The notes: generated by a model not told the origin, from the letters alone. Counted from the first letter of the stretch, positions 12,532 to 29,103 are shown. The stretch: 64,000 nt of DNA from Latrodectus hesperus (GCA_037975125.1 CM075860.1:20297589-20361588); one strand, 5' to 3'. Made by a program: numbers and translations.

Positions 12532-12577
12532 TAACAAATTGTATATACATTATATTCAATTCAATTTGTTAAATATA
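12526..12577. repeat. Perfect AT-rich inverted repeat
   Basis: tatatttaacaaattg at 12526-12541 is exactly inverted at 12562-12577, with a 20-nt loop. It abuts the (AT)n array. It could be the remains of a miniature element or simply a cruciform-prone sequence. Confidence 0.6.
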
Positions 12578-13189
12578 GCGATAAAAAATAATAATCCGTT
12601 ATATTGAATGACAGTTTTTTCCAAAATAAAACAACAATGAGATGCACCAAGTCACTTAATAAAAATGTTTATATCTTATAATATAAGACATCGTATACGT
12701 TAGATAAAATTAATTTAACAATATTAAATTAACAGTTAGATTAAATTAACAATATATTAATTAATATTTTAAATTATTTTAATACAACTATTGTGAAAAA
12801 TCGTACTTAAAAAAAGGTTTTTCAATTATTGTTTTAATCGATTTCATTTTCAATATTTTGATTTTACTGATTTTTTAATAATTGATTCCATAATAATAAT
12901 AAAGATTAAATACAAAATATTGAGTTCAAAAATATTGTTGAAGCGGATAATAGCTCAAACTACTGTTTTAACTGACACAGAGCTTGACTGAAATCAATTT
13001 AAAGAATAATATTTGAAATTTTTAACTTTGAGTTCAAAACTATTTAAATTGACTATTTCGGCGGGATGATGGAAAAAGGTAATTGAACTCACAATTACTA
13101 AACTAGTCTAGACAAGGATTTCATTTTAAACTCCTTAACCCGTTATTTACTTAGAAACGATGCGGACTTTAATATATATCCACATGAAA

Positions 13190-13554
13190 TAAAAGGAGAC
13201 TATTTTTTTGCTTCCTCAACATCTCAAACTCTCATTATCGTGATCGTCCGTTTCATTTTTCATCCAACAGAGCAAAAAAAATAAAAAAAGTATTTTTTCT
13301 TCTCCCCATTCTACTAAATCAATGCCTTCAAATTTCGCCAAAGCGATCGCCAAGTAAACCACAACAAACTACGACGGAAAGAAGAAAGAAAAAAGTGAGT
13401 TATGGAGACCGACAAAGCACACCCACACTATCACCCAGTGAAGAAAGGAAAAAGAAAAACCACCGCGCGCTTTCGTCCGGGTAGAACAGCAACAGATCGA
13501 GTTGTTCGCGTTGAGAGAGAGAAGCGTCCGGCACTAGTTCCCTGAAGTCCGGTC
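13190..13554 (+). promoter_or_regulatory. Probable promoter and 5'UTR of the guanylate cyclase gene
   Basis: Base composition rises sharply from about 13340 to the start codon, with many CpG dinucleotides (gcgatcgc near 13343, ccgcgcgc near 13463) in an otherwise CpG-poor window. A GAGA-type tract lies near 13512-13522. No TATA box is convincing. An in-frame TGA at 13543-13545 precedes the start codon and fixes the first Met. The transcription start is not determined from sequence. Confidence 0.55.
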
Positions 13555-14105
13555 ATGTATGGCATGCTGCTCGAGAGCATACAGCATTTCGTTCAGGAAG
13601 AATATGGAGAAGATGTGTGGAGTAAAGTCCTGGAAGAGTCCGGCTTCAAGAACGCAGTGTTTACAACTCACCAGATATATCCAGATAGACTGATACCATG
13701 CCTTGCAAAAGCTTGCAGCAAACATTCCTTACAAAACAACGACGACTTTTTATGCTTTTTCGGCAGGTGCTTTGTGCGTTTTTTCACGCATTATGGTTAT
13801 GACACCCTCATTCGTGCCTCTGGACGATACTTTCGCGACTTTCTAAATGGTATCGACAACCTTCATCATCAGATCAGGTTCAGTTACCCCAAAATGCAGA
13901 GTCCATCCTTCTACGTGGAAAGAGAAGACATTGGTGGTGCCAGGTTGCACTACAGGTCCAAAAGGAGTGGATTCGGGTATTATGTGATAGGACAACTAAT
14001 CCAGATCGCTCAGGAGTTCTATGGTTTGGAACTTGAAGCGACGATCCTTACAGATGAAGAAGATGCTTCAGGATCATCTGGGTGCCACCTCATTTATGAC
14101 CTTAG
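13555..14105 (+). CDS. Soluble guanylate cyclase, exon 1: heme H-NOX domain
   Basis: Beta-type/atypical soluble guanylate cyclase makes cGMP in the cytosol in response to a gas bound at heme; this exon encodes the sensor. The protein begins MYGMLLESIQHFV, matching the MYG start of beta subunits, and continues for 183 residues plus two bases. His104 in GIDNLHHQIRFSYP aligns with the proximal heme ligand of the family. Tyr133-x-Ser135-x-Arg137 in HYRSKRSG is the heme-propionate motif. PSFYVE and YVIGQL follow the family pattern. Length equals a complete H-NOX domain. The donor is CTTAG|GTAAAT, leaving AG in phase 2, which exon 2 completes to Arg184. An in-frame upstream stop supports the start. 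Similarity to Gyc-88E/89D-type proteins seems closest, but class is judged by eye. Confidence 0.93.
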
Positions 14106-18189
<4,084 letters not shown>

Positions 18190-19385
18190 TTTCAAGAAAT
18201 ATGGCCAAATAAAATTACCTGTGCGACTTTAAACGTAGAAGAATTATCGAAAAGATGGGGGGAGGGGCATAGTTAGACCATTTAATTGAAGATTTCGAAA
18301 TCAACAAAAGTGTCGTTTCGCTCTCTTGATAAGCATTCCGAACCATAGGTGCAACTGTCAGAAAGATTAATAATAGCCGTCTCAGAAAAAATAACAGCAG
18401 TGGATTACCAATACATCGTACTACAGGCCAAAAGATTCCGGAACCAATTAGCAAGTGTCATTGCTCAGCAACCATGTATAATAACGGGTTGATAACCGGA
18501 TCTAACGTTGCCTAATTGTGGGCGAGGGCAAAAACTGTTTTCGGGTCTTCCCTCTGCTACACAACAATAAACTTTCCTTTCGATAAGGCAAATGATTATA
18601 TTCACAATTGACAATGTAAAATTAATTTCTTAATTGATTTGGGGGCCTTTCTAATGTGGGTCTCAAGGCAACCACCCCAACATGCTCTGGGTGATAAGTA
18701 TTATAATTTACTATGTCCAGACTCCTTCGCAAAGATGATTCATTCACTCACCGTCCTAAAGGCTGCTTCCTTTGAGGTTGACCATCATTGCCACCATTTA
18801 GAGTGATGCAAAGAGCACAAAAATCTAGACATTTCATCTATGGAGTCGTGTCTCCTTTGCAAATGAAAGTCGTTTCCATGACATAAGCTATTCTTGACTC
18901 TAGTTGATTTGAAGAGAGCTTGTGTGAGACTCGGATACATAGCAGTAACACCAGGGAAAGAACTGTTACGGTAGTCCTAGTGTTATAGACTAGGGTTGCA
19001 TTAAACTAAACAGGTGGACTGAACTCCATGTTTACGACAGAGATTCTATAACCGGAAATGGCTAATGTAACCCTATGTTTGTCTGTTTCGAGATGCGATT
19101 GGAGCACCCTTCGTTTTATGGAGGACAATGTATGGCCAGATCAGACTCCTGCTGTTCAGCAATTGATAGGAAAAAGAAGATATCACTTGAATACAATGGT
19201 CTTGTTTATATCACATGGAACATGTGTTGGATGATTTTGGATATACTCTTTGGAATGATTACATTCTCCCGAGTATACCCAACAGATGCTGATTCTAGAA
19301 CAAGCTCTCTTACCACAAGAATTGATGGACAAGCCGGTGCAAAGTTTTGAGAGAGGGTGCATTGCAGTAGAGAGCAATTGGTAAC
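18190..19385 (+). pseudogene. Decayed Tc1-like transposase
   Basis: Translation across frames recovers the order of a Tc1-type DDE transposase. The helix-turn-helix part reads LIEDFEINKSVVS...IGATVRKIN (18280-18370). The linker follows as YQYIVLQAKRFRNQLASVIA (18400-18460). The segment with the second Asp is degraded (FMEDNVWPDQTPAVQQLI near 19118). After it come EDITRMQW and HMEHVLDDFGYTLWNDYILP, in the place of the usual SPD/N-PIEH-WD box. The C-terminal part is QELMDKPVQSFERGCIAVE. Many frameshifts and stops make it dead. I did not identify terminal inverted repeats, so the limits are those of the coding remains. Confidence 0.75.
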
Positions 19386-19632
19386 CCTAATATTTAACTA
19401 ACGTAGTTTTAGGGTTGCAATTTGTTATTTTCATTTCTTAACCTATCTTGGCTTAAGAAAAATCGCAAACAAAACAAGGGCACTCATAAGTAAACTTTTA
19501 CAGAAACAGATATTTATTAATGATCTAGAACAGCAATGGTTAAATATATCTTGCATGAATCTGGCCGAGTATGAATTGATCCTCTCCAGTTCGCCAAACT
19601 AACAACTGGATTTTAACTCTATAACAATTCTA

Positions 19633-19996
19633 TCATATTATCTTTATGATCCTAAAATCTCAGGATTATAAAGATTTTTGTTCCAACGGCGGGCACTTTG
19701 GGGATGAACCCTTTGCCACAACAAGGTCAGAAACTACTTCTCATTTATCACTACCTAGCGGGCATCTGTGAGCCAAGTCACGGAGGCAAGTAGCGTAGCC
19801 CGCGTCATACCACCACAAACCCGTTTATAGGGTGGGCCACATTCATACATCATCACAGAAGAAAGGACAGAGAAACACAAAGAGAACAGAGAAGGAAAGA
19901 AACATCCATGCCCGAACCGGGATGCGAACTCGGGACCCACAGCTCAGGGGTCAGGAGCGCTAACCACTCAGCCATCGGATCATAAAGATAATATGA
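19633..19996. repeat. Palindrome split by a SINE
   Basis: The 20 nt at 19977-19996 are the exact inverse complement of 19633-19652. Between them lie an 8-nt spacer, one copy of the SINE target duplication, and the SINE. Removing the SINE leaves a hairpin of about 50 bp with a 20-21-bp stem. Confidence 0.8.
19676..19976 (-). repeat. tRNA-derived SINE (family with CTATAAACGGG core)
   Basis: On the minus strand the head near 19976 reads GATGGCTGAGTGGTTAGCGC (box A), with GAGTTCGCATCCC as box B about 35 nt later. A TC-rich stretch (cttctttccttctctgttc sense) and a core with CCCTATAAACGGG follow. The flanks 19663-19675 and 19977-19989 (ggat[t/c]ataaagat) are a 12/13 target-site duplication. A second copy is at 55659-55964. 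Confidence 0.85.
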
Positions 19997-22900
19997 CAGA
20001 GTCAACCAATTGGAACCATTTAATGCTGATTATATCTTTATGTATGATTACGCTTTTTAAAGTGGAAGGTTTCAGATTCCTATGCGCAATTGCTCATCAA
20101 CGAGAAGTATATACTACTTTTATAATTTCTTTTTGGGAGTCTGTCAAAGAACACATGATCAAAATTAATCCCTTATAATACGTAAAAATAGTTAAATATT
20201 TGTGAATAATTCTCCCTAAAATCAATAATACGATGTACTTCTTACCATAACCTTTAGCTGTTATTCTGTGCTTTATTCCGCGTTAAATCAAGATGGTCGG
20301 ATTTCACTGTGATTCAGTTTTTTTACAGTTTCTGCCTCTGTAACTTGTATATCAGGCCAATTGTCCAAAAAAGTTTCTTTTTAAAACAATATATATTGAA
20401 TGTTAATTTCAGAACATTTCTCAATCATTAAGTTTCTTATTAAGCCATATAAAATTAAGTAATTTTAAATTTATGTCAGTATCTTAGTTTAGAGAAATTT
20501 AATATTTGTATATATATTTATTTAGCTTATTATAGTTGCAAATATTTTGTTTAGCACTCTAAAAATAAATTACATAGAAACTAAACTTTAATTAGGGAAA
20601 TATTTCGGTGTTAAAATGTATTTAGTTTATATATATTTTGTTAAATGTTGAGTGTTATAAAACAGATGCTTATTTTATGCATTTAGATATTCGACACTGA
20701 ATCTCAGTTATAGAAAATATCACATTGAAACGGATAATTTTATGAATTTTCTGTTTTAAAGTAATATTAAATCTGTGACTTCTTTCACAGAATTATTAGT
20801 GTTCTGTGAATGTGTGTGAAATTTGTTAACGAGATTATTAAATTGAATTCTTCTTTAGAACACAACACTAATAATAAAATGCAGATATATTTTCAAATAT
20901 AATTGAAGTTAGTGTCATTCCAATTAATTTGTTAATTTGTATGCGCTTAGGCATTCAAAGCAAATTGGTCTCTAAAGTGATATCAGTAAATACTTTTCAA
21001 TAAGGCGAATCAGATTTTAATCTAAAAGAAATATTGAGGATATTGATGTATATTGCCTTTCTTTGGATAAAACTATTCTTTGTACTAAGAATACTCATTT
21101 AGATATTCAAGTAATAGTCTCCTTAAATCATCATTAATTGCGTTTTTTACGGTGCAAAGTAAATACCAAAAATAACGTCACAAATAGAAGGATTATTTTT
21201 CAGAGACATCAAAAAAGGATATTATTTCATTTTGTTGTGGCAAGAGAAGAAGTAGTAGAAGTAGAAAATTGGGCACAAGAAAAGAATTCTTTATTTTTAT
21301 CAAAATTATAACTCTTTTAATGAAATTTTGATTAATTATTTATACAAGATCAGATGCTTAAATAAGAAGTATTGTTAACATCTTCAGTCTAACCAATAGA
21401 CAATGGAAACAATTGAGAAATCACATAAATGGGAATTGGAGGAAATCGCACAGTTGTACAAATAAAATAATAGCATGGAAAAAATTTATTTGAACAAAAA
21501 GTTTTGTTTTCTAAACTTTTTAATTAAAAATGGAACTATTTTATTTAAATTTAAATTTGACACTGCAACAGGTGATAACATTACTTTGCATTTTGAAAGA
21601 AAGAAATTGTATACCGGTTTACATTACAATTTAAACTTCAAAAAACTAGTTATAATTATTTTTGATCTATTAATGATCAAACTAATTTAGTATAGTTACT
21701 TGCGACAAAAAAACCAATTGGATCCTGACAACAAAATGAAATATTCCTATAAATTTTGTTTTGTTGATTTAATATAACATTGTCTTTTTCACGAAAATGA
21801 TGTGAAATCTTGAAATTAGGGGTTTTCGACTAAAATATATAATCTTTTTTTTAAAAAAAGATAAATAAATTACTTATCGGGTCAGTTTTAATAACAACGT
21901 CAAATAAAAAATGATTTATTATAATATCGAGTTTAATTAATTTGTTCTAGAATAAAAAATGAAAAATAAGATTATATAAAATAAAAATAAGTTCTGGGAT
22001 GGTTTTAAATAAATTTCAGAATTTAAAAATTTTAAATTTAGTGTTTTTTCTGAATTTAATATTTCTTAACACTGTGAATTAAAAAAATATTTACCTGTTT
22101 TAAGTCAAACTTTTAACAAGAACAATTTTATTGTTTTTTTCAAAATTGTTATTAATTGCTATTTATTATCAAAACCACATGATGATGTAAATTTTATTAA
22201 AAATATCATTATCTTTTTATTAGAAAATGCAAAAAATTATTATTAGTAAGAACTAATAAGTCATCTATTGAGTTATTTTTTTGTGAAAAGCATAATTGAA
22301 AATAAATAAAAAGTAATTTATGTTCAAAAAAAATTTAATAGAGTTGGTTTTTGGAAATTAATTAGAGTAAGTAGTTTGTACGATTTCGATAGCAAACTAT
22401 ATAATCAATGAAGCAAAATTGTTTAACTTTAATGAATTTTCTTTCAAACCAATGGATCACAGAATCTTAAATGGTAAAATCTATGGCAAAGGAACAAAAA
22501 AGTAAAAGTCAGCAGATCATTTCACATCCGAATGAGAAGTTCGTAAGTCAGTAAGGTTGCCAAGAAATTGGACTTATCTGCCTCTTTGCACTTGCATAAT
22601 CAGCGTTTAATAATGAAGTAATACACTATTCTTGATTCACTAGCATGTGAATTTTGCTAGGTTTACCTCAGCTAATTAAGCATAACAAGGTCCCCCTCCC
22701 TAAAAAAACATAATAGAAGCGAAAAATAAGTGAATTTTCTGTATTTTTCTATAATCTTATCAAATGCATTTAGCTTGGAATTGCTTGTAACCCACTAGTT
22801 AAAAATTATTATACTATTTAGTTGTATACAAATAATATTGAAGATTCTGTGGTTAGTGATTACAAAACTATAATATATCTAATATTCTATCAAAAGGATT

Positions 22901-24289
22901 TTTAAAGATAATTTTTAGCTTGCAAATGATTCGTTCATTATTCAAAAATTTATACTATTTAATAGCATTACCATATAATGGACTTGTGTGCAATATTTTA
23001 AGCATTTATTAATGTATTAAAACTTATTAACAACCAAAATTTACGCTTTCTGAATTATTTTCATAGGGAAAAATTTTGAACTCTTTTCATTAATAATAGT
23101 AAATAAAAATATGAGTAGTTAAACCTGTTTTTGTACTTTTTCTCATCTTTTATGAGATTTTTTAATGCGAACTCCGACGGTGTGTTGGCAATGTATCATA
23201 GTTGTAGTGTTTACTCTCAACATATATTTGTAACTGCAAAACGCTGTTCACTTTGAGTCATTGTTTATTTATTTGTATCCCTATAATGCATATTTAATAT
23301 TTTTCGTAAAATGTGCGATCAGGATACGTTTTGCGTTCAAAGTTCTTTACATATATCGTCCATTTTAGAATTTATTTTATAATAAAATTAAAGATTTTTA
23401 CAATTTTTTTATTTTTTACATTTAATTTTTTTACATTTACTTTTTACAAATTTAATTATTTTTTCCATTTAAAAATCTGTGTGGATTTTAGAAGTTTCTG
23501 CTTGTGAAATATTTATAAATATTTCCATCGGTAATCTAATAATATATTCTACTTGAAAACACTTTCTCATTATTTCGTAAATCTTTAGCATAATTTGTAA
23601 ATACGATTTTTGTATGCCATCGCTATCTCTCTCTCTCTATCCCACAAATTAGTTTTTTCTCTAATATTTTATAAAAAAAATATTTGTTGCAAGTATTTAT
23701 GAATTTTTTGAATTTTTTATGCGGTCCTCACCATACAAAAACGATTTGGATTACATATCGGATGCAAATAACAATTATATTTAATAATATATTTAGTAAA
23801 AATAAAACAAATTAATTCCATATGGAAGCTTGACATAATAAAAGACTTGTTAAAGTATTTAATTCTAAATTACATTCATATATTTTGTAAGAGCAATTTA
23901 TATCCTTACAGGTTAATAAAATATAAACTCTAAATAAAATAAAATTATTACCATAAAGAAAATACATTAATTTGAGCTTTATACTTAAAACTGTTTATAT
24001 TTTTTCCTTAATAGTTATGAGATATGAAATGTTCGCATCTGCTTAAAAATTGCAATAGTTATTGAATGACTAAACATATATTTTTATAAATAATTAAAAA
24101 ATGATGCAAAAATATTAACATAGTTTGTTTAAAAAATTACTAAGAAAAGCTAAATTTTTAAACAATATATATTTCGAAAATAACTTCACATTAATTCGAA
24201 TAATTACATAAAAAGGAAACCTTACATTTTTGTGGCATAATATTTTATCAAATATTATAAGTTAAAAAAACACTTTTATCATAAAAAAG
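19997..24289. other. AT-rich intronic DNA
   Basis: No gene or RNA supported. A 9-bp inverted repeat (ttcacagaa / ttctgtgaa) lies near 20783-20810. The parts 22440-22690 and 23160-23340 are of higher complexity but show no recognisable protein or repeat. Confidence 0.55.
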
Positions 24290-25600
24290 CTATAGATTAA
24301 TTTCACTATTAAGTGATCTGTATTTTGAATTGATATGCATAATACAGACCGAGAACAGGATCGGAACACTAGATTGTAGGATCACCGTGGACAACACATC
24401 TAGAAAGTGACGAAACAACACATCTAGGTACAGAGTCAATGAGAGTATAGATGGCGTCATGAGAAATGGCTCACCATTCCCTGTCAACCATTTGCCAAAG
24501 TGGTTTTCTGAAAGAAGCAGTTGCAGAGTCTGAGAATGATGTTCAATCATATCCCAAACATGTTCGATTGATGAGAGATCTGGTGAACACGGTGGCCAAG
24601 GCAAGCAACTATACACCTTTCAGAGCATGTTGGCTAATGCGAGCAATGGGCGTTCGGTCTATATTCTACTCATAAAGTATACCCCCTGAAGGTAGGGGAA
24701 GTGTCTCTGGCCACAGCACATGATCCACGAAACGTTGGGCTGTCATAGTGCCCCGAATACGAACTCGAGATGACCTGGAATCATAAGCAAAGGTGCACCA
24801 AACCATGATGTCACGTTGTAGTGGCTGGGTGTTCCACGATTGTTGCAGTATTGCACCTGTCTACACGTCGATGCCAAACTCTTACGCGAAGACTATCACT
24901 AAAAAATAGAAGCGTGACTCATCTATAAAGACGATTCTGTGTCACTCTGTCATCCACTTCGCTCTCACCCGGCACCATTCCAAACATTGGCGTCTATGCT
25001 ATGGGGTCAATGGCAATCTTCTTAACGGACGCCATGAGTGCAGGCCACAAGCAACCATCGATGACAAATGGTTCCACTCAATAAGAGAGCATCCAGAGTG
25101 TCTTGCACAAGCTGCAGAGTTTCTATAGACTTATATTGCGGAGCCGCCACGGCTTTCCTTCGATCCACACGTGCTGATGTCTTTCTGGCTACACCGACAA
25201 CCCTCAAACGTTCCACAGTTTCTTGTTCCAATCATCTTTGCCACAGCGGGAGCAAGTGCTTATAAGCTGCGATTTGCTGTAAGGACCAACCTGCCCTTCT
25301 CAGTCCGATCCCCATGCCCTTCGTAAACTCGTCTGCTTGCTTTAACTGACTCCGTAGACGATGACCTGGCATTCTTTGCAATTACAGGCAACAAGAACAA
25401 ACTTTCAATGATTATTTTTCAAGCACCAATAAGGTCACAAATACTGCCTACTCTGCGGATTTATCACCTTATCCTACTTGCGCTGGAGAGCTGCGCATTT
25501 CACATCATTTCCATAACTCAGTAAGATCGTCTACCCTGAAATTTGTATAATTTTGTGGCTACTCCTTCTTGGTGTTACATTTTCAATGTCCAACAGCGTA
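24290..25600 (-). pseudogene. Decayed Tcb1/Tc1-like transposon, one end missing
   Basis: On the minus strand the right end (about 25600) starts at a TA with TGTTGGACATTGAAAATG, a typical Tc1-type terminal sequence. Next comes MPGHRLRSQLKQADEF near 25372, IGLRRAGWSLQQIAA, then a broken helix-turn-helix and catalytic region (for example TAQRFVDHVLWPE near 24740). LPWPPCSPDLSSIEHVWDMIEHH near 24600 is the conserved SPDL-PIEH-WD box with its catalytic neighbourhood. Stops and frameshifts are frequent. I see no matching terminal repeat at the left end near 24290, so that end is probably lost. Its helix-turn-helix and boxes differ from the copy at 18190-19385, so these are two lineages. Confidence 0.85.
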
Positions 25601-26585
25601 TATAATAGATTGCAATTAAATGCTTATTCAGTAATTATAGTTAATTCAATATTCATTCTAATTGACTAATTGGTGTCAATTAGAAAGAGCTGTAAATTTA
25701 AGAGAGTCAGTTGGGGGTGTAAATTTGGTCTATTTCATAAAATTTAAAATAATCAACTTGATAGTATATGAAGCAGAGACTTTTAAATTTAGGAAAATAA
25801 GAGACAAAATAATGTTTCCACTTGAAGATAGGAAGTTATTTCACAATTTACTTCAAAATTTCCTAACTGAAGTAGAAATTAAATATTATATCACTAAAGA
25901 AGAAAATTAGACTAAGCAGTTTCAATATTTTTATTTCAAATTTATCTGAAATACACACAGATTCAGAAGACACAAATTCAGGATGGTCGCGTAAGGATTC
26001 TATTTTTTGAATTTCGAATCATTTTCAGCAGTTAACAAATGCTAACGTTATATAATTAAGGTAAACTTAAGCACTCAAAAAACTGTAATTGCAATATGTT
26101 CACAAATTAATAAGTTCTTCGTTGAAATTAAGTATTTGATCTTAATGAGCTTATAATCTCTGTAACTACCATCATTCACTTTACCATACTTTTTTCATTT
26201 CACAGTAACGATATTTGGTTAACTGACATTATATACTGAAGATACTCTTTATTTTTTTACCACTTTATCTAGATAAATATTCAGTATTCAGAAACTAGAA
26301 CAGTTCTCAGTTTCCAAAAAGTTCCTTCTGCTTACTGATAGTTTTGGCATAAATCTAGATGTTATCGTTATTATCCTCAGAAATATAGTTCAGTGTCTTT
26401 TATTTTGTTGAAATTTAACTTTTCCCCTAAAAGAGAATACATGTTTTTTATTTCAAAATTATTTATGAAAACAGTTTTATTGTTAAAAAATGATAAAACT
26501 ATTTTTTTCAAATTCAACATAATTTGTTTATCTTTAAAGTTGTGTCATCTGTATTCACATTTTATTGGATCTAAGTGAAATAAAA
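25601..26585. other. AT-rich intronic DNA
   Basis: An open frame at 25662-25910 (82 codons) resembles nothing I know and has AT-driven composition. No other feature is visible. Confidence 0.5.
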
Positions 26586-26805
26586 TATTGGGTTGTTCGG
26601 AAAAAAATGTCGTTTTACCCATCTCAATAAGTTTTTTGCTAGTGAAAAACCAACCATTTTATGAGTGTGGAATCAAGCTGCCACCGGAAAGATGGTAAAA
26701 GATGTTGGACTGAAATTGACAATATACAATTCAATAAAATATTTATTCGTTATACGTTTTCTATTTTCATAAAGAACGCGAAACTACTTTCCGAACAACC
26801 CAATA
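26586..26805 (+). mobile_element. Internally deleted mariner element (216 bp) with TA duplication
   Basis: Terminal inverted repeats start ttgggttgttcggaaa at 26588 and are mirrored as tttccgaacaacccaa ending 26803. TA dinucleotides at 26586-26587 and 26804-26805 are the target duplication. Only the C-terminal end of a mariner transposase is left: FFAS near 26631, then GIKLPPERW near 26670 in a shifted frame, then scattered stops. The element is therefore a MITE-sized deletion derivative that would need a transposase in trans. Confidence 0.9.
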
Positions 26806-29103
26806 GTAAATTTTTTTACTTTGGGGATGGATTTTTGAGTAAAATTCTCCTCTACGGGAGTTTCATTATAAAGACTATTTGCCTGTTAATAGTTATACAG
26901 TTTGTTTAACTATTATTAACCGAGAAACTAGTATACTTTTATTGAAATAAAATCGATTTCCATCTATGCATGTATTTCCATCTAATCATTTCCATCTATG
27001 TATGCTGTTTCTGATTGGAAATCTACTTTAAGAACAAACTTCGGTCGAATTATATTTGTTTGAAAAAAATGAGCAAATCAAGTTCATTATTATAATATAA
27101 AAAGTTTCACATTTCTTAGCTATAATTTTTTTGGAGAAAAGGCTTTTAAGATTGAAAATCTGGAATCTCATATTTTTCGAGAAATTTCAATATTCGAGTT
27201 CAGATTTAAGAATATATTCAACTGATGTTTATTGTATTTAACAGTTAAATACCTTTAAATTAATTAGTTTAAATTTTTTAAAAAAGTTAAAAAACTTTAA
27301 TATAAATTTTCAACTATATATTAAACGCAAAGGTTAAATTTGGTGCTTTAAGCGAATATATGTTTTCGTAAATATCAACATCTCTAATGCCTGAAGTCAC
27401 ATTTCTTGATAATAAATATTCTAATCAGACGATTCTTAAAATACTTTTGTTCTAACTTTCAAACAAAAATCAGACTTTTACTGCATTTCTTTTTTTTTAA
27501 AAAATACGGTTTTATGTTAGAGATAAATGTATTGTTTGTTTCTAAAATATGACTTTCTGGAAAGCACTTTTTTGTGCATCACTGAATAAACTATTATTTA
27601 AATTTTCCTTTTCTTTTATCGACCAGTTTTGTTGCTCGAAAAACATTTAAGGGGAAAAAATGCAATTTTTTAAAGAGATAAATTCAAAGTGAAACTAGCT
27701 CTGATACAATTTGCATAATTTTTTTCTTCTGTATCTTAGAGATTTTTCGTTGCCTTGGCAAAATAATGTATTGTGATTATTCTTCCAATATGCAGTTGGA
27801 GACATGTTCCAAAAGCGTAAACAAGTTTCTTAATTTAGTCTTTATGTAGAGAAATTGGCTGTATAATTTATGTCTTACGTTTTCCAAGAATACAAAAGTC
27901 TTTTAGCATATTTCCTAATAAAAGGTTATGTTAATGTGTTCAATTTGTAGTTTCATCGAATTAGAATTATGAATAATTCAAGACTCAGTATTATTAGTTT
28001 AAAAAATGAATTGAGAAAATAGAACATGATAAAATGTGTTTATTAAATAAAAAGTATATTGAAAATTATATATTACTAAATAATTGTGAAACATCAGCAA
28101 ATGGAAATAAAAATGATACAGGTATAAACATTAAAAAATAAAAAACTTTCGTATAAAGAGAGAAGTACAAGAAATATGAATTTCTTTTATAAAAATGCAA
28201 TTCTGAAAAAAACAAAACATTTAAATAAAAGACTTTAGGGTATAAAAAATGTATGTAAACAGATGACAGAAAATAAATTTAAAACAATTAAAACCTTTTT
28301 GTTAAATTATATGTATACATGCTTTCTTAAAATATTTTAAATGAATAAGAAAAATACAGCTAAAATATAAGTAAAATCTTTTTTATGAAATAAAAAATGC
28401 TTTAAAGATACACACACACTGCAAAAGAACTAAGCATATAATTTTGCAGTATAAATAATAGTTATAAAATATGCATAAAACTTATAATAAAAGAAAACAG
28501 ATATGCTAAAATTTTAAAAAGTTTTTATTAAAAATAGACAACAGAAAATGTGTTTATATAAAACAAGAAAAAGATATAAGATAATAAAAAATTAAAACAG
28601 AAAATGTGTTTTTAATAATTAAATAAAAAGACAAAAAGACATTTTTTCATCCTCTATAAAAATTTTCATTTTAGTAATAAAAAAGAACTAGGCAAATAAT
28701 TTATGCTATTAAACTGCAAATTTTACTCTTTTTATCTCGTTTTTTTTGTATTAAAGTTTTAAGCACAGTTACAATAAAAAAAAAGTTTCTATTATTAAAC
28801 TTCACTTAATGTATGGAATATAAAATTAGTACACAGTTATTTTGATTTTCATATGCTGAAAAATATTGTTGAAAATCTGATGAGTACAAAAATTAAGCAT
28901 TTGTTTAAATGACTATTTGCTACAATATACACACAGGATAAAAACAATTTAATAACAAAGAAGTGCTACCAAAATATCATTGTAAATTAGGAAATTGCTT
29001 ATGAAATTAGGGTGAGGCAAGATAATTTCCTTACTTCGAATTGCAATAACATATAAAGTATTAAAGATAATGAGGTTGGCGTGGTTTCAGAGAGGATATC
29101 ACA
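26806..29103. other. AT-rich intronic DNA
   Basis: No gene seen. A small tandem array near 26950-27003 holds three copies of atttccatcta. The rest is low-complexity AT-rich sequence with many A and T runs. Confidence 0.55.

Larger units (their letters stand above)
11887..13189. other. AT-rich DNA upstream of the cyclase gene
   Basis: Contains an (AT)n array at 12450-12531 and a perfect inverted repeat at 12526-12577 (arms of 16 nt). Segment 12248-12340 is markedly richer in G+C and on the minus strand is open and ends at a donor-like GTGAGT; see findings. Nothing else is supported. Confidence 0.5.

Noticed and set aside
13534..13725. Minus-strand open frame over exon 1
   Set aside because: Antisense shadow of the conserved H-NOX coding sequence.
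19075..19350. 91-codon plus-strand frame as a possible gene
   Set aside because: It is one frame of the decayed Tc1-like transposase; the neighbouring frames carry the recognisable boxes.
25662..25910. 82-codon frame as a small gene
   Set aside because: No recognisable domain, AT-driven composition, no promoter or splice support.
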